A stretch of DNA of 26,697 bases, from the NCBI GenBank assembly GCA_964491395.1, contig CAZBGI010000048.1:1-26697 (forward strand), read 5' to 3'. Under the pieces are notes generated by a model that was given only the letters and a program-made list of their open reading frames with translations, had not been told where the DNA came from and did no database searches. Below, piece after piece: positions 15,248-23,329 of this stretch. Numbering within the stretch: the stretch's first letter is position 1; each line of letters begins with the position of its first letter. The stretch is from SKVR01 sp964491395 (GTDB taxonomy: Bacteria; Bacteroidota; Bacteroidia; Bacteroidales; UBA7960). A program made the translations under genes and the position numbers.

Positions 15248-16321
15248 ATGACGAAAAAAATCTTTACCGTAATCGGAGCCCGTCCCCAGTTTATCAAAGC
15301 TGCCGCTGTGAGCAGGGTCATTGCAAATGAGCCCGATCTTGAAGAAATAATCATTCATACCGGACAGCATTTCGATGACAACATGAGCAGAATTTTCTTT
15401 CAGGAACTGAAAATCCCCTTTCCTGCCTATAATCTCGATATCCACAGCCTGGGTCATGGAGCCATGACCGGCCGTATGCTCGAAAAACTGGAAGAGCTGA
15501 TGCTTAAAGAGAAACCCGGTTTCGTACTGGTATACGGCGACACCAACTCTACCCTGGCAGGAGCCCTGGCAGCCTCCAAGTTACATATACCGGTAGCGCA
15601 TGTGGAAGCGGGGTTACGATCCTTCAATATGCATATGCCCGAAGAGGTGAACCGCATTCTCACTGACCGCATCAGCAAAATCTTGTTCTGCCCCACACAA
15701 ACCGCGGTATCTAATCTTCACCGCGAAGGATTTGACACCTTCAGCTGCAAAGTTGTGAATTGTGGAGATGTGATGTATGATGCTGCACTGTTTTATGCTG
15801 CAAAAGCCGAGAAACCTCCGCTTGAGATCTCTCCCGGATTTATCCTTTCCACCTTGCACAGGGCAGAAAATACCGATAATCCTAACCGGCTGAAAGAAAT
15901 TTTTGATGCCCTGGGCCAGGTAGCTAAAACCTCAGAGGTAGTCCTTCCACTGCACCCCCGCACACGTGCCGTAGTAAAACAGATGAGACTGGACAAATTA
16001 TCTCCGGGAATTTCAGTTACAGAACCTGTGGGTTACCTGAACATGATTTGGTTGCTGAAACACTGCAGCATGGTAATGACCGACTCAGGTGGTTTGCAAA
16101 AAGAAGCCTATTTTTTCCAAAAACCCTGTATTACCCTGCGAGACGAAACAGAGTGGACCGAACTAACAACATCAGGGGTTAACCAACTGGCCGGCAGCAA
16201 CAAGAAAAAAATCTTAAAGGCTTTTGATACCTTCTTGTCAAATCCTCCTGTTTTCCCCAAGGAACTGTATGGCAAGGGAAATGCTGCTGAAAATATTGTT
16301 GAGATATTAAAAAATACCTGA
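15248..16321 (+). CDS. wecB: UDP-N-acetylglucosamine 2-epimerase
   Basis: Non-hydrolysing epimerase that interconverts UDP-GlcNAc and UDP-ManNAc, a precursor for surface polysaccharides. Seen in order: GARPQFIKAA near residue 9, TGQHFDDNMS near 39, YGDTNSTLAGALAA near 95, HVEAGLRSFN near 117 with PEEVNR next, STLHRAENTDN near 200 and TDSGGLQKEAYFF near 279, which together make the two-domain GT-B-like active site. Length (357 aa) is normal. A TTG at 15245 extends the frame by one codon; I take ATG 15248. It is cotranscribed with the flippase gene just upstream. No glycosyltransferase genes accompany the pair here. Confidence 0.95.
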   Translation: MTKKIFTVIGARPQFIKAAAVSRVIANEPDLEEIIIHTGQHFDDNMSRIFFQELKIPFPAYNLDIHSLGHGAMTGRMLEKLEELMLKEKPGFVLVYGDTNSTLAGALAASKLHIPVAHVEAGLRSFNMHMPEEVNRILTDRISKILFCPTQTAVSNLHREGFDTFSCKVVNCGDVMYDAALFYAAKAEKPPLEISPGFILSTLHRAENTDNPNRLKEIFDALGQVAKTSEVVLPLHPRTRAVVKQMRLDKLSPGISVTEPVGYLNMIWLLKHCSMVMTDSGGLQKEAYFFQKPCITLRDETEWTELTTSGVNQLAGSNKKKILKAFDTFLSNPPVFPKELYGKGNAAENIVEILKNT

Positions 16322-16453
16322 CCCATCAACACCTGAAGAATACCTGGACTCTGCACCTGTTTGAATTTTTTAACCGAATATCGAAAAATACCCTTTATAT
16401 TGTTGAATTATCCATTTGTTTCTAGTATATTTAACCCTTAAAATTTTCCAGAG
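16322..16453 (+). promoter_or_regulatory. Spacer with weak promoter before the AI-2E family gene
   Basis: TTG at 16403-16405, 20 nt, then TATATTTA at 16426-16433 is one base short of the Bacteroidota consensus (A for the final G). It is 20 nt upstream of the ATG at 16454. No convincing terminator for wecB was found here. Confidence 0.35.
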
Positions 16454-17590
16454 ATGATAAAGGATAATAAAAACAAGAACCCTCAGGGCCGCGTAATGTT
16501 TGCACAAAAATTCACTTACATTCTGCTTTCCATTATCTTATTCCTGTATGGGTTAATTGCCGTGAGAGACTTTTTGTATCCCATAGCTTTCGGTTTTTTA
16601 CTGGCTTACCTTTTATATCCCATAGCCAATTGGCTCGAAAAAAACAATCTGCCTCGTATCCTGGCCAACCTCATTACCATTATCGGAGGATTAGGCATTC
16701 TGGTAGGCCTGATTTTGTTTGGGCACAGCAAACTTCTGCCCGTGACTGCAGAAGTGCCTGAACTGGCAGATACAGCAGTAGAAAACCTCTCTGCCATGCT
16801 GGCCAACATAGGACAATATATGGGTTTTGAAAAAAGTGAGACCCGGGAAATTATACAAGATCAGGGATCAAAGTTTCTGGAATCCAGTGGTAAATATATT
16901 CAGGAAATTTTCAGTTCTACTGCAAGCACGGCAGTGGTCATTGGCTTACTTCCTGTATATGTTTTCCTGTTTTTGTATTATCGCACCAAATTTGCCTATT
17001 TTCTGCTCAAAATAGCCCCACCTTCCCGCAAACGTGAGACCATTACTATTTTGCGTGAAATTTCCAAAGTGGCAGCCAGGTACATGGGGGGAGTCCTGAT
17101 TGTTGTTCTTATTTTATGCATCATCAATTCTCTGGGTTTATGGATTATCGGAATGAAATATGCCATACCTCTGGGAATCATATCTGCCATTTTTAACTTC
17201 ATACCCTATTTCGGAACGATATTGGGGGGATTGGTACCTTTTCTGTTTGCCATCCTGGTGGAAAACAATCCTGCATTGGCCTTCCGGGTCATTTTTTTGT
17301 TTATCATTATTCAGTTTACTGAAAACAACCTATTAACGCCCAACATTGTGGGTGGCAATGTAAAAGTAAACCCGTTTTTTATCATTACAGGACTGGTAGC
17401 AGCCAGTATGATTTGGGGCATTCCGGGCATGCTGCTGATTGTACCTTTTCTGGCTATCATCAAAATCATTTTCTCTCACATCGACTCCATGAAACCTTTT
17501 GCCTTTTTATTGGGCCAGGAAGGTACCGCCAAACATTCTATCACGCTGTCCAAAATTAAAGGTCTCTTTAAAAGAAAAAAGAAGAAGTAG
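16454..17590 (+). CDS. AI-2E family (PerM/YdiK-type) membrane protein
   Basis: A 378-aa polytopic inner-membrane protein of the AI-2E transporter superfamily. It has two N-terminal membrane segments (about residues 12-50), an amphipathic extramembrane section (about 85-150) and a C-terminal membrane block with the family's conserved IPYFGTILGGLVPFLFAIL (about 254-272) and ENNLLTPNIVGGNVKVNPFFII (about 294-315). A basic KRKKKK tail ends it. Members have been proposed to export autoinducer-2 or to exchange Na+ for H+, and which holds here is unknown. It is probably a single-gene transcript. Confidence 0.85.
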   Translation: MIKDNKNKNPQGRVMFAQKFTYILLSIILFLYGLIAVRDFLYPIAFGFLLAYLLYPIANWLEKNNLPRILANLITIIGGLGILVGLILFGHSKLLPVTAEVPELADTAVENLSAMLANIGQYMGFEKSETREIIQDQGSKFLESSGKYIQEIFSSTASTAVVIGLLPVYVFLFLYYRTKFAYFLLKIAPPSRKRETITILREISKVAARYMGGVLIVVLILCIINSLGLWIIGMKYAIPLGIISAIFNFIPYFGTILGGLVPFLFAILVENNPALAFRVIFLFIIIQFTENNLLTPNIVGGNVKVNPFFIITGLVAASMIWGIPGMLLIVPFLAIIKIIFSHIDSMKPFAFLLGQEGTAKHSITLSKIKGLFKRKKKK

Positions 17591-17726
17591 ACCAACAAAG
17601 TAATAAACCAACTGACTATCCTTAATCGGATTTTGTAAAAAAAACATTGCTTCTGTAAGAACGGACACAGAATTTAGAAAAGGAAAATGAATAAGAAGGC
17701 AGGCATTTAACATACCTAGGGTATGG

Positions 17727-18998
17727 TTACACTTCTTTAATCTTTCGTGCTACCCTTCTGAATACCACTTTCACCCTTGAACCATAAAGAAGAGCTGATG
17801 CCGCACATACCAGGGAAAAAGCAAAAACTGTATAAGGCACACCAATGTATTCGGCCAGCCATCCGGCAGCAAGGCTGCCCAAAGGAGTAATGCCCATAAA
17901 GGAAAGGCTGTAAAGCGCAACAACCCTGCCCCGCTTCTCTTCATCCGCTATGGTCTGGATAAGGGTATTGGTGCTGTTAAAATGTACAATCATGCCAAAA
18001 CCGGTGGCGGCCATCATGGCAAAGGAAAGCAGTTTGACCGGTGAAAGGGCGAAAATCCCCAATGCCACAGCGAAAAGCAATGCTGCTCTGAAAGTAGACG
18101 CCGGAATGGTATGAACTTTTTGACGGGAAGCCAGCCATAACGCTCCGGTGAGAGCACCCATGCCCAAAGCTCCGGTGAGAAGGCCGAGCAATTCGGAGCC
18201 CCCTTGCAGCACATCAGCTGCAAATACCGGCAACAATGCCTGGAAAGGCAAGCCAAAAAAACTGCTGAACATTACCAGCATTAAAAGGTAACGTATGGCT
18301 TTGTGATGAAGTGCGTAGCTGATTCCCTCCTTTAACTCATGCAATATTGAAGCTTTCCGTAAACGTGCTTTTTGCTTTTCTACCTTCATGGCAAACAAAC
18401 AGGCCAGTACTGCCAGAAAGCTCACCCCATTGATAAAAAAACACCAGCCCTCTCCTACCCAGGCAATCAGGATTCCCCCGATCGGTGGCCCGATGAAACG
18501 GGCCAGGTTATAAAGAGAAGAGTTGAGTGCAATAGCATTTCCCAGATCTTCTTTTCGGGTAATCATATCCGGCACAAAGGAATTGCGAAAAGGGGTATCA
18601 AAAGCCAGAATGATTCCATTCATTGCTGCCAGACTAATAATCAAAGGAATAGTAACAATATCGGTAAGAACGACCAACGCCAGAAGAAAGGCCACCAGCA
18701 TGGCTGCTGCCTGGGAAATGATAATTACCTTACGGCGATCAAACCGGTCGGCCAGTACGCCCGCAAAAGGCATGATAAAAAGAGAGGGAATTTGCTGGGC
18801 AAAAGCAACCGTTCCCAGTAGCAATGCCGATCCTGTAAGTCGATACAACAACCACCCCATGGCGATATTCTGCACCCATACCCCAATCAGCGAAATACTC
18901 TGACCATAATAGTACAGTCTGTAGTTGGGATATTTGAAGGCCCTGAAAATGGTTTTCAGCGTACCGACAGGCATTTGAATACCGCGAAAAATCATCAT
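17727..18998 (-). CDS. MFS transporter (EntS-like)
   Basis: Major facilitator superfamily permease of 423 aa with about 12 hydrophobic segments. The N-terminus FRAFKYPNYRLYYYGQSISLIGVWVQNIAMGW and loop GVLADRFDRRKV (MFS signature between helices 2 and 3, near residues 80-91) resemble the EntS/enterobactin-exporter type of drug or metabolite exporter. ARFIGPPIGGILI marks helix 5. The ATG at 18998 is used; Met9 (18974) is an equally plausible start. The start is 28 bp inside the assembly gap, so its promoter and neighbours are lost. CATACC/GGTATG at 17711-17725 is a short palindrome beyond its stop. The substrate is not determinable. Confidence 0.85.
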   Translation of the reverse strand: MMIFRGIQMPVGTLKTIFRAFKYPNYRLYYYGQSISLIGVWVQNIAMGWLLYRLTGSALLLGTVAFAQQIPSLFIMPFAGVLADRFDRRKVIIISQAAAMLVAFLLALVVLTDIVTIPLIISLAAMNGIILAFDTPFRNSFVPDMITRKEDLGNAIALNSSLYNLARFIGPPIGGILIAWVGEGWCFFINGVSFLAVLACLFAMKVEKQKARLRKASILHELKEGISYALHHKAIRYLLMLVMFSSFFGLPFQALLPVFAADVLQGGSELLGLLTGALGMGALTGALWLASRQKVHTIPASTFRAALLFAVALGIFALSPVKLLSFAMMAATGFGMIVHFNSTNTLIQTIADEEKRGRVVALYSLSFMGITPLGSLAAGWLAEYIGVPYTVFAFSLVCAASALLYGSRVKVVFRRVARKIKEV

Positions 18999-19026
18999 TT
19001 CGTCATGAATTTTTTGTCGGGCAAAA

Positions 19027-19126
19027 NNNNNNNNNNNNNNNNNNNNNNNNNNNNNNNNNNNNNNNNNNNNNNNNNNNNNNNNNNNNNNNNNNNNNNNNNN
19101 NNNNNNNNNNNNNNNNNNNNNNNNNN
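19027..19126. other. Assembly gap, 100 N
   Basis: Exactly 100 undetermined bases, the customary placeholder for a scaffold join whose real size is not known. The MFS gene start is 28 bp before it and the T9SS-protein stop is 46 bp after it. Genes may be missing here. Confidence 0.99.
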
Positions 19127-19172
19127 ACTCTAAGTCATGCCCTGACGAAAGCGTTTTTTCTAAACACAGATT

Positions 19173-21458
19173 CTACCTTATTTGCACCTTACTCACAAAC
19201 ACCCCTTCATCTGTAAACACCTTTACAATATAGATCCCTGGCTGAAACGGGCTATCCACCACCACTTCCTGACTGGCTGCAGGTACATTGACAATTCGTT
19301 TCCCGGTAATATCACTCACAGAAACATATTCAATCAAATGCTCTGTACGTACAGTAAACCTATCCTGTGCGGGATTGGGGAAAACAATTAAATTGTTTTC
19401 AGATAGCTCGTCCACTCCTGTTTCATGTTGAAAAGCAGCTGACAATGAAAAATCAGAACGTGGCATAAAGAAATGATATTCGTGTTCGGTACTGAGTATC
19501 TCATCTCCATCGAGCCAGTGCAAAAAGGTGTAATCTTCCGCTGCTTCAGCTGTCAAAAAAACATTGGCGTTGGGAACGTACTCACCTGCCCCTTCAACGA
19601 ATCCCCCTTCGGCAGGATTCACATCAATGATCACATCATAAGCAATCTGACCGCCTGGAAGTCCTGTCCAGGAATCATTTACAACAATGTCTTCATCTGC
19701 AACCTCAATGATCCGATCATCTCCTCCCTGCCATTCGCCACCATCCCAGCCGGCATTGAGAAAATACTTATACGCATATTCTCCGGGCATCAGTTCAAAA
19801 GTTCGTGTAAAAATCATACTTCCCTCCACCTGCTCCAGGAGTTGTTGTTCAGGCAGTGTTCCGGGTTCGGTCCATTCGATCATGGAGCCGGTGATAAAAA
19901 AATCATCCACTTCGGAATCAAAATAATCCTCAACATAGGAAAGATCCAGGTTAAACGTTATCTCATAATAAACCGTATCTGGCTCCGTCTTTTTCATCAA
20001 TCCGGCACGGGTGTTGTCACCCTTGTAAGTACCGAAGAGCACATCCGCATCTTCCAGTGAGATGCCCAGGTTATACACGTTGATAACGGTTGAATCTGTT
20101 GAACTAAAGGTTTGTTCATAGGAAACTGCAACAAGATCAAGCAATCCGTCCCCATTGACATCTCCCAGGTTGGCTCCGTTCATAAAGGTGAATCCATCAG
20201 GACGGAGCGGAAAGCCCGGCAACTGCCCTGAACCATCGGTTTTCCATGCGTGGATAAAACCTTTGTTCTCTACCATCAAATTAGAACCGAATACAAGTTC
20301 ATGCTGTCCATCTATATCAACATCCGCAACAGAGATAAAACTTTCCAGGCCTCCTGATTTGGAAACAGGGAAATTATCTAACATATTCCCATCCGCATCG
20401 TAACCGAATAGCATGTCATCCGGGGTTTCTCCAATGGGTTTGGCGGTAAGGATTTCAAATGCACCGTTGCCGTTGATATCAGCAAGCGTGGGAGGATGAT
20501 AGGTCCATCCGCCTCCGGGAACAGCTTTGGGCCAACCCTCACGGTAGTCCCCGTCACTGTTGCGCACGTAGTATTGGGGAGAATTGCCATGGGTAGCTCC
20601 CACAATACTCAGGTGTCCGTCGCCGTCAAAATCGGTAAGCAATGGAGATTGGTAGGATAACCCCACATTGCCCGGATTTACAGGAAAGCCGGGAAGAATG
20701 GTTGCATCAGGGTTGAAAGCATACAAAGTGCCATCGGATGCACCGGCTATGATGTTTAAGGTACCATCATTATTAATGTCACCAACCGAAGGTGTTACGG
20801 CAGGAATAGAAGAAAGGGTTACGGGCCAGTTTTCATTGAAGTTGGTTCCATCGGCTTTCAAAATGTGTATTTGATTCACGGTGCGCACACCAAAAATGAC
20901 TTCCATTTGTCCGTCATCATTAAGGTCGGCCAGCGTGGGAGCACTGAGCAACCAGTTGTCGTTGATACTTACAGGCCAGCCAGAGAGAACATTCCCTTCC
21001 GTATCCAACAGGTATACCCGTCCATTATTGGGAACGCCACCCGTAAGCTGAACGATTTCCAACTCCCCGTCACCGGTAACATCAGCCACCGAAGGGGGGT
21101 ATGTGGCTGTGCCTGTCAGGGGCAAAGACCAGAGCAAATCTCCTGTACCCCGGAAAGCGGAAAGGGTGCTGAAAGAAGCCACCAATATTTCATCCCTTCC
21201 ATCGCCGGTAAGATCAACAAGGGTTGCTCCTCTGAAGTTTTTAAAGTTGGGATGACTCGCCACGCGCTTAGGCCAGCCAGGCAATTGATCATAAACAGGG
21301 TCTTCTTTTGCCGGTTCTAACAGCAATTCATCACCCAGAAGTACTTCCTCCACAAGTACCTCACCGTTTTCGCCCAGAAATGCTTTGCGGGCAGTTTGTT
21401 GTTGTGTAAATGCTGATGTCATTATTAACACCAAAAACAAAGTAATTAAGCTCTTCAT
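19173..21458 (-). CDS. FG-GAP repeat protein with T9SS sorting domain
   Basis: Large exported protein (761 aa). Signal peptide at residues 1-18 (MKSLITLFLVLIMTSAFT). Residues about 60-480 form a beta-propeller of FG-GAP/VCBS-like repeats, each with a calcium-type Asp loop: DLTGDGRDE, DVTGDGELE, DLNDDGQME, DINNDGTLN, DFDGDGHLS, DINGNGAFE, DVDIDGQHE, DVNGDGLLD, eight in all. Then a beta-rich module resembling a starch-binding-like fold (about 505-610, with EYAYKYFLNAGWDGGEW), an InlB B-type repeat (about 615-680, NPAEGGFVEGAGEY...FLHWLDGDE), and a type A T9SS C-terminal signal (about 682-761, FPNPAQDRF). It should cross the outer membrane via T9SS and be anchored or released. Ligand unknown. 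A well-formed promoter lies upstream. Confidence 0.9.
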   Translation of the reverse strand: MKSLITLFLVLIMTSAFTQQQTARKAFLGENGEVLVEEVLLGDELLLEPAKEDPVYDQLPGWPKRVASHPNFKNFRGATLVDLTGDGRDEILVASFSTLSAFRGTGDLLWSLPLTGTATYPPSVADVTGDGELEIVQLTGGVPNNGRVYLLDTEGNVLSGWPVSINDNWLLSAPTLADLNDDGQMEVIFGVRTVNQIHILKADGTNFNENWPVTLSSIPAVTPSVGDINNDGTLNIIAGASDGTLYAFNPDATILPGFPVNPGNVGLSYQSPLLTDFDGDGHLSIVGATHGNSPQYYVRNSDGDYREGWPKAVPGGGWTYHPPTLADINGNGAFEILTAKPIGETPDDMLFGYDADGNMLDNFPVSKSGGLESFISVADVDIDGQHELVFGSNLMVENKGFIHAWKTDGSGQLPGFPLRPDGFTFMNGANLGDVNGDGLLDLVAVSYEQTFSSTDSTVINVYNLGISLEDADVLFGTYKGDNTRAGLMKKTEPDTVYYEITFNLDLSYVEDYFDSEVDDFFITGSMIEWTEPGTLPEQQLLEQVEGSMIFTRTFELMPGEYAYKYFLNAGWDGGEWQGGDDRIIEVADEDIVVNDSWTGLPGGQIAYDVIIDVNPAEGGFVEGAGEYVPNANVFLTAEAAEDYTFLHWLDGDEILSTEHEYHFFMPRSDFSLSAAFQHETGVDELSENNLIVFPNPAQDRFTVRTEHLIEYVSVSDITGKRIVNVPAASQEVVVDSPFQPGIYIVKVFTDEGVFVSKVQIR

Positions 21459-21495
21459 AATACGGAGTTTTGGTTTATAAAAAATTTCTATCCAT

Positions 21496-21526
21496 CAAAT
21501 ATATTTAATTATAATTTGAAAAGCAA
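21496..21526 (-). promoter_or_regulatory. Promoter of the T9SS FG-GAP gene
   Basis: Minus strand: TTG at 21526-21524, 20 nt, then TATATTTG at 21503-21496, an exact TAnnTTTG. It lies 37 nt upstream of the ATG at 21458. Transcription would start about 21492. Confidence 0.65.
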
Positions 21527-21594
21527 GTAAATACGAAGGCCTTGTTTTTCTCTGCTAAGTATGCAAATAACGAGACCATTCGCCTTGAACACCC

Positions 21595-21610
21595 TGTCCG
21601 CTTTCGGACA
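21595..21610. promoter_or_regulatory. Palindrome TGTCCG-N4-CGGACA, putative activator site
   Basis: TGTCCG (21595-21600), CTTT and CGGACA (21605-21610) form a perfect dyad in a 319-bp divergent intergenic region. It is centred about 131 nt upstream of the start predicted from the sigma-54-like box at 21708-21723, a distance typical of upstream sites for NtrC-family activators. A second feature nearby is GAACACC repeated at 21587-21593 and 21628-21634. Function is inferred from position and symmetry only. Confidence 0.45.
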
Positions 21611-21707
21611 ATTGAATACCAAATGCGAACACCTTGCGTACAGGCACAAAACTAACAACCAACCCAAACCAATTATAACCAACTGATATTGTTGTAGTTG
21701 TAAATTA

Positions 21708-21723
21708 TGGCACGCAAATAGCA
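21708..21723 (+). promoter_or_regulatory. Sigma-54-like -24/-12 promoter
   Basis: TGGCACG at 21708-21714, N4, TAGCA at 21719-21723 matches the RpoN consensus TGGCACG-N4-TTGCA with one mismatch, and the key GG and GC dinucleotides are correctly spaced. The start would be near 21734, about 44 nt before the ATG at 21778. It faces the small exported protein. The remainder of the 21459-21777 region shows no gene. Confidence 0.5.
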
Positions 21724-21777
21724 ATAAAATAAACAGAAACAGCAAATAAAAAATTAACCCGATAAACCCTTTGAATT

Positions 21778-22050
21778 ATGAAAACAAGAATTTTAACTCT
21801 CGCAGCTCTTTTCCTGATGACCGCAAACATAGTAAGTGCAGATAATTTCAGGACCTTCAAAATGTCAGACAGAATGGGTCGCACCTTTGAAGTATTTACC
21901 AAAATAGAAAGCAACATCCAGGAAACCTTCGAATTCGATACCCGTGAAGTATTTGAAGAAGTAAAACAAGAAAACAACCAGATGATTGATATCACACCCT
22001 TTATCAAACCTGAAAGAGAAGTAAAGGAAACTCATCCGGTGATTAAATAA
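21778..22050 (+). CDS. Small exported protein of unknown function
   Basis: I do not recognise this 90-aa protein. It has a clean Sec signal peptide with cleavage probably after NIVSA (residue 21) and a highly charged mature part of about 69 aa rich in Glu, Lys and Phe, with no cysteine and no membrane segment. Composition suggests a soluble periplasmic or secreted protein. Its gene has a good terminator downstream and a sigma-54-like promoter with a distal palindrome upstream, which would make it an inducible single-gene unit. The start ATG is the only sensible Met and the signal peptide fits it. Coding potential rests on the signal peptide and the flanking signals, since I know no homologue. 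Confidence 0.7.
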   Translation: MKTRILTLAALFLMTANIVSADNFRTFKMSDRMGRTFEVFTKIESNIQETFEFDTREVFEEVKQENNQMIDITPFIKPEREVKETHPVIK

Positions 22051-22130
22051 ACGTAAAAATTACCACAATTACATAACCCATAGCCTCTCACGGCAATTCA
22101 ATAACGTTCTCTTCATAGTGTTTTGGTTTT

Positions 22131-22166
22131 ACCGGGCCTCTCTTCAAATTGAGGTCCGGTTTTTTT
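22131..22166 (+). terminator. Intrinsic terminator of the small exported gene
   Basis: ACCGGGCCTC at 22131-22140 pairs with GAGGTCCGGT at 22151-22160 with a single G-U pair around a 10-nt loop, and seven T run from 22160 to 22166. It lies 80 nt beyond the small gene's stop and just touches the convergent hemW end. Confidence 0.85.
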
Positions 22167-23304
22167 ATGCAAACAAATCTGCCGCTATTCCATCTGTAAA
22201 AAATTTACCTGATGGACTTACTTTCAGCCGTCCGGAGGAATACACCAATTTGCCGTTATTCAGGTGTTTCTGTGCCGAACGCATCATGCCCTCGTGATAC
22301 CGGATTCCGAATTTATTTTTAACATGCTTTTCATCAATCCCCCACATGGTTCGCAATGCCGTCATTACATATTCGTTGTATTGTTGTTCTTCGGTGAGTA
22401 TTTCCTGTTGAAAGGGAATTTTGCCAAGCTTCAGGCTGTCGATGTATTTGCAGGTATTGGCCACATTCCATTGTCTCATTCCGGGTTTAAAACTGTGGGC
22501 AGATGGCCCCAGTCCCAGGTAAGGCTCCCCGGACCAGTATCCAAGATTGTGTTTCGAGAAATATCCTCTTTTACCAAAATTCGAGACCTCGTAATGCTCA
22601 TAGCCATGCTGAGCCGTCAGCGCACACAACAATTCAAATTGTCGGGCAGCTTGCTCTTCATCCACAGGAGCAACCTTTCCCTTCCGGATAAACACATCAA
22701 GGGCAGTCTTCTTTTCTACGGTAAGGCTATAGGCCGAAATGTGAGGTATCCCCATTTTGATCAGCTGCATGATATTTTGTTCCCATTGTTTATCAGTCAT
22801 ACCGGGCGTACCGTAAATCAGATCGGCAGTAATATTTACAAATCCGGCCTCCTGTGCATAATTGAGCACATCAATAGCTTGCCTGGAATTGTGCGAACGG
22901 TTCATAAAGCGTAAATCTTCTTCATAAAAGCTTTGTATCCCAATGCTGAGACGATTGACAGACAACTTTCTCAATGTTTCCAGTTTTTCAGGAAGCAGAT
23001 CATCGGGATTGGCTTCCAGGGTAATTTCAGCATTTGGGATAAATGAATAGTATTTATGCAACACGTTGAAGATTATCTCCAGCTCAGCAGCATTAAGCAA
23101 GGATGGAGTACCCCCTCCGAGATAAAGGGTATCCAGAGGAAACCGATTATCATTATCAGGATACAGGAAATCCTTCTGCATTTTAATTTCCCTGATCAGC
23201 GCCTTCACAAATTCCGGCCTTCGCTTTTGCGAAACCGAAAAGTGGAAGTTGCAATAATGACAGGCTTGCCTGCAAAAAGGTATGTGAATATATATTCCAG
23301 ACAT
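22165..23304 (-). CDS. hemW: Radical SAM heme chaperone HemW
   Basis: HemW is a HemN-like radical SAM protein that binds heme and a [4Fe-4S] cluster and acts as a heme chaperone rather than a coproporphyrinogen oxidase. The cluster motif CRQACHYC at residues 11-18 is CX3CX2C, and the next Cys that genuine HemN has two residues later is a Phe here. GGGTPSLL near 63-70 and the ITLEANPDDL block near 93-102 are the family's SAM-binding segments, and SIGIQSFYEEDLRFMNRSH near 120-138 follows. Length, 379 aa, is typical. The gene lies 25 nt downstream of the outer-membrane protein gene on the same strand and may be cotranscribed with it. Confidence 0.93.
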   Translation of the reverse strand: MSGIYIHIPFCRQACHYCNFHFSVSQKRRPEFVKALIREIKMQKDFLYPDNDNRFPLDTLYLGGGTPSLLNAAELEIIFNVLHKYYSFIPNAEITLEANPDDLLPEKLETLRKLSVNRLSIGIQSFYEEDLRFMNRSHNSRQAIDVLNYAQEAGFVNITADLIYGTPGMTDKQWEQNIMQLIKMGIPHISAYSLTVEKKTALDVFIRKGKVAPVDEEQAARQFELLCALTAQHGYEHYEVSNFGKRGYFSKHNLGYWSGEPYLGLGPSAHSFKPGMRQWNVANTCKYIDSLKLGKIPFQQEILTEEQQYNEYVMTALRTMWGIDEKHVKNKFGIRYHEGMMRSAQKHLNNGKLVYSSGRLKVSPSGKFFTDGIAADLFA

Positions 23305-23329
23305 TTTTTTCCATTTAAAAAATTAAATC

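Noticed and set aside
19473..20060. 195-codon open frame on the plus strand
   Set aside because: Antisense to the C-terminal half of the T9SS FG-GAP protein; no supporting signals.
22264..22914. 216-codon open frame on the plus strand
   Set aside because: Antisense to hemW, whose motifs are unmistakable; no start signal or domain in the shadow frame.
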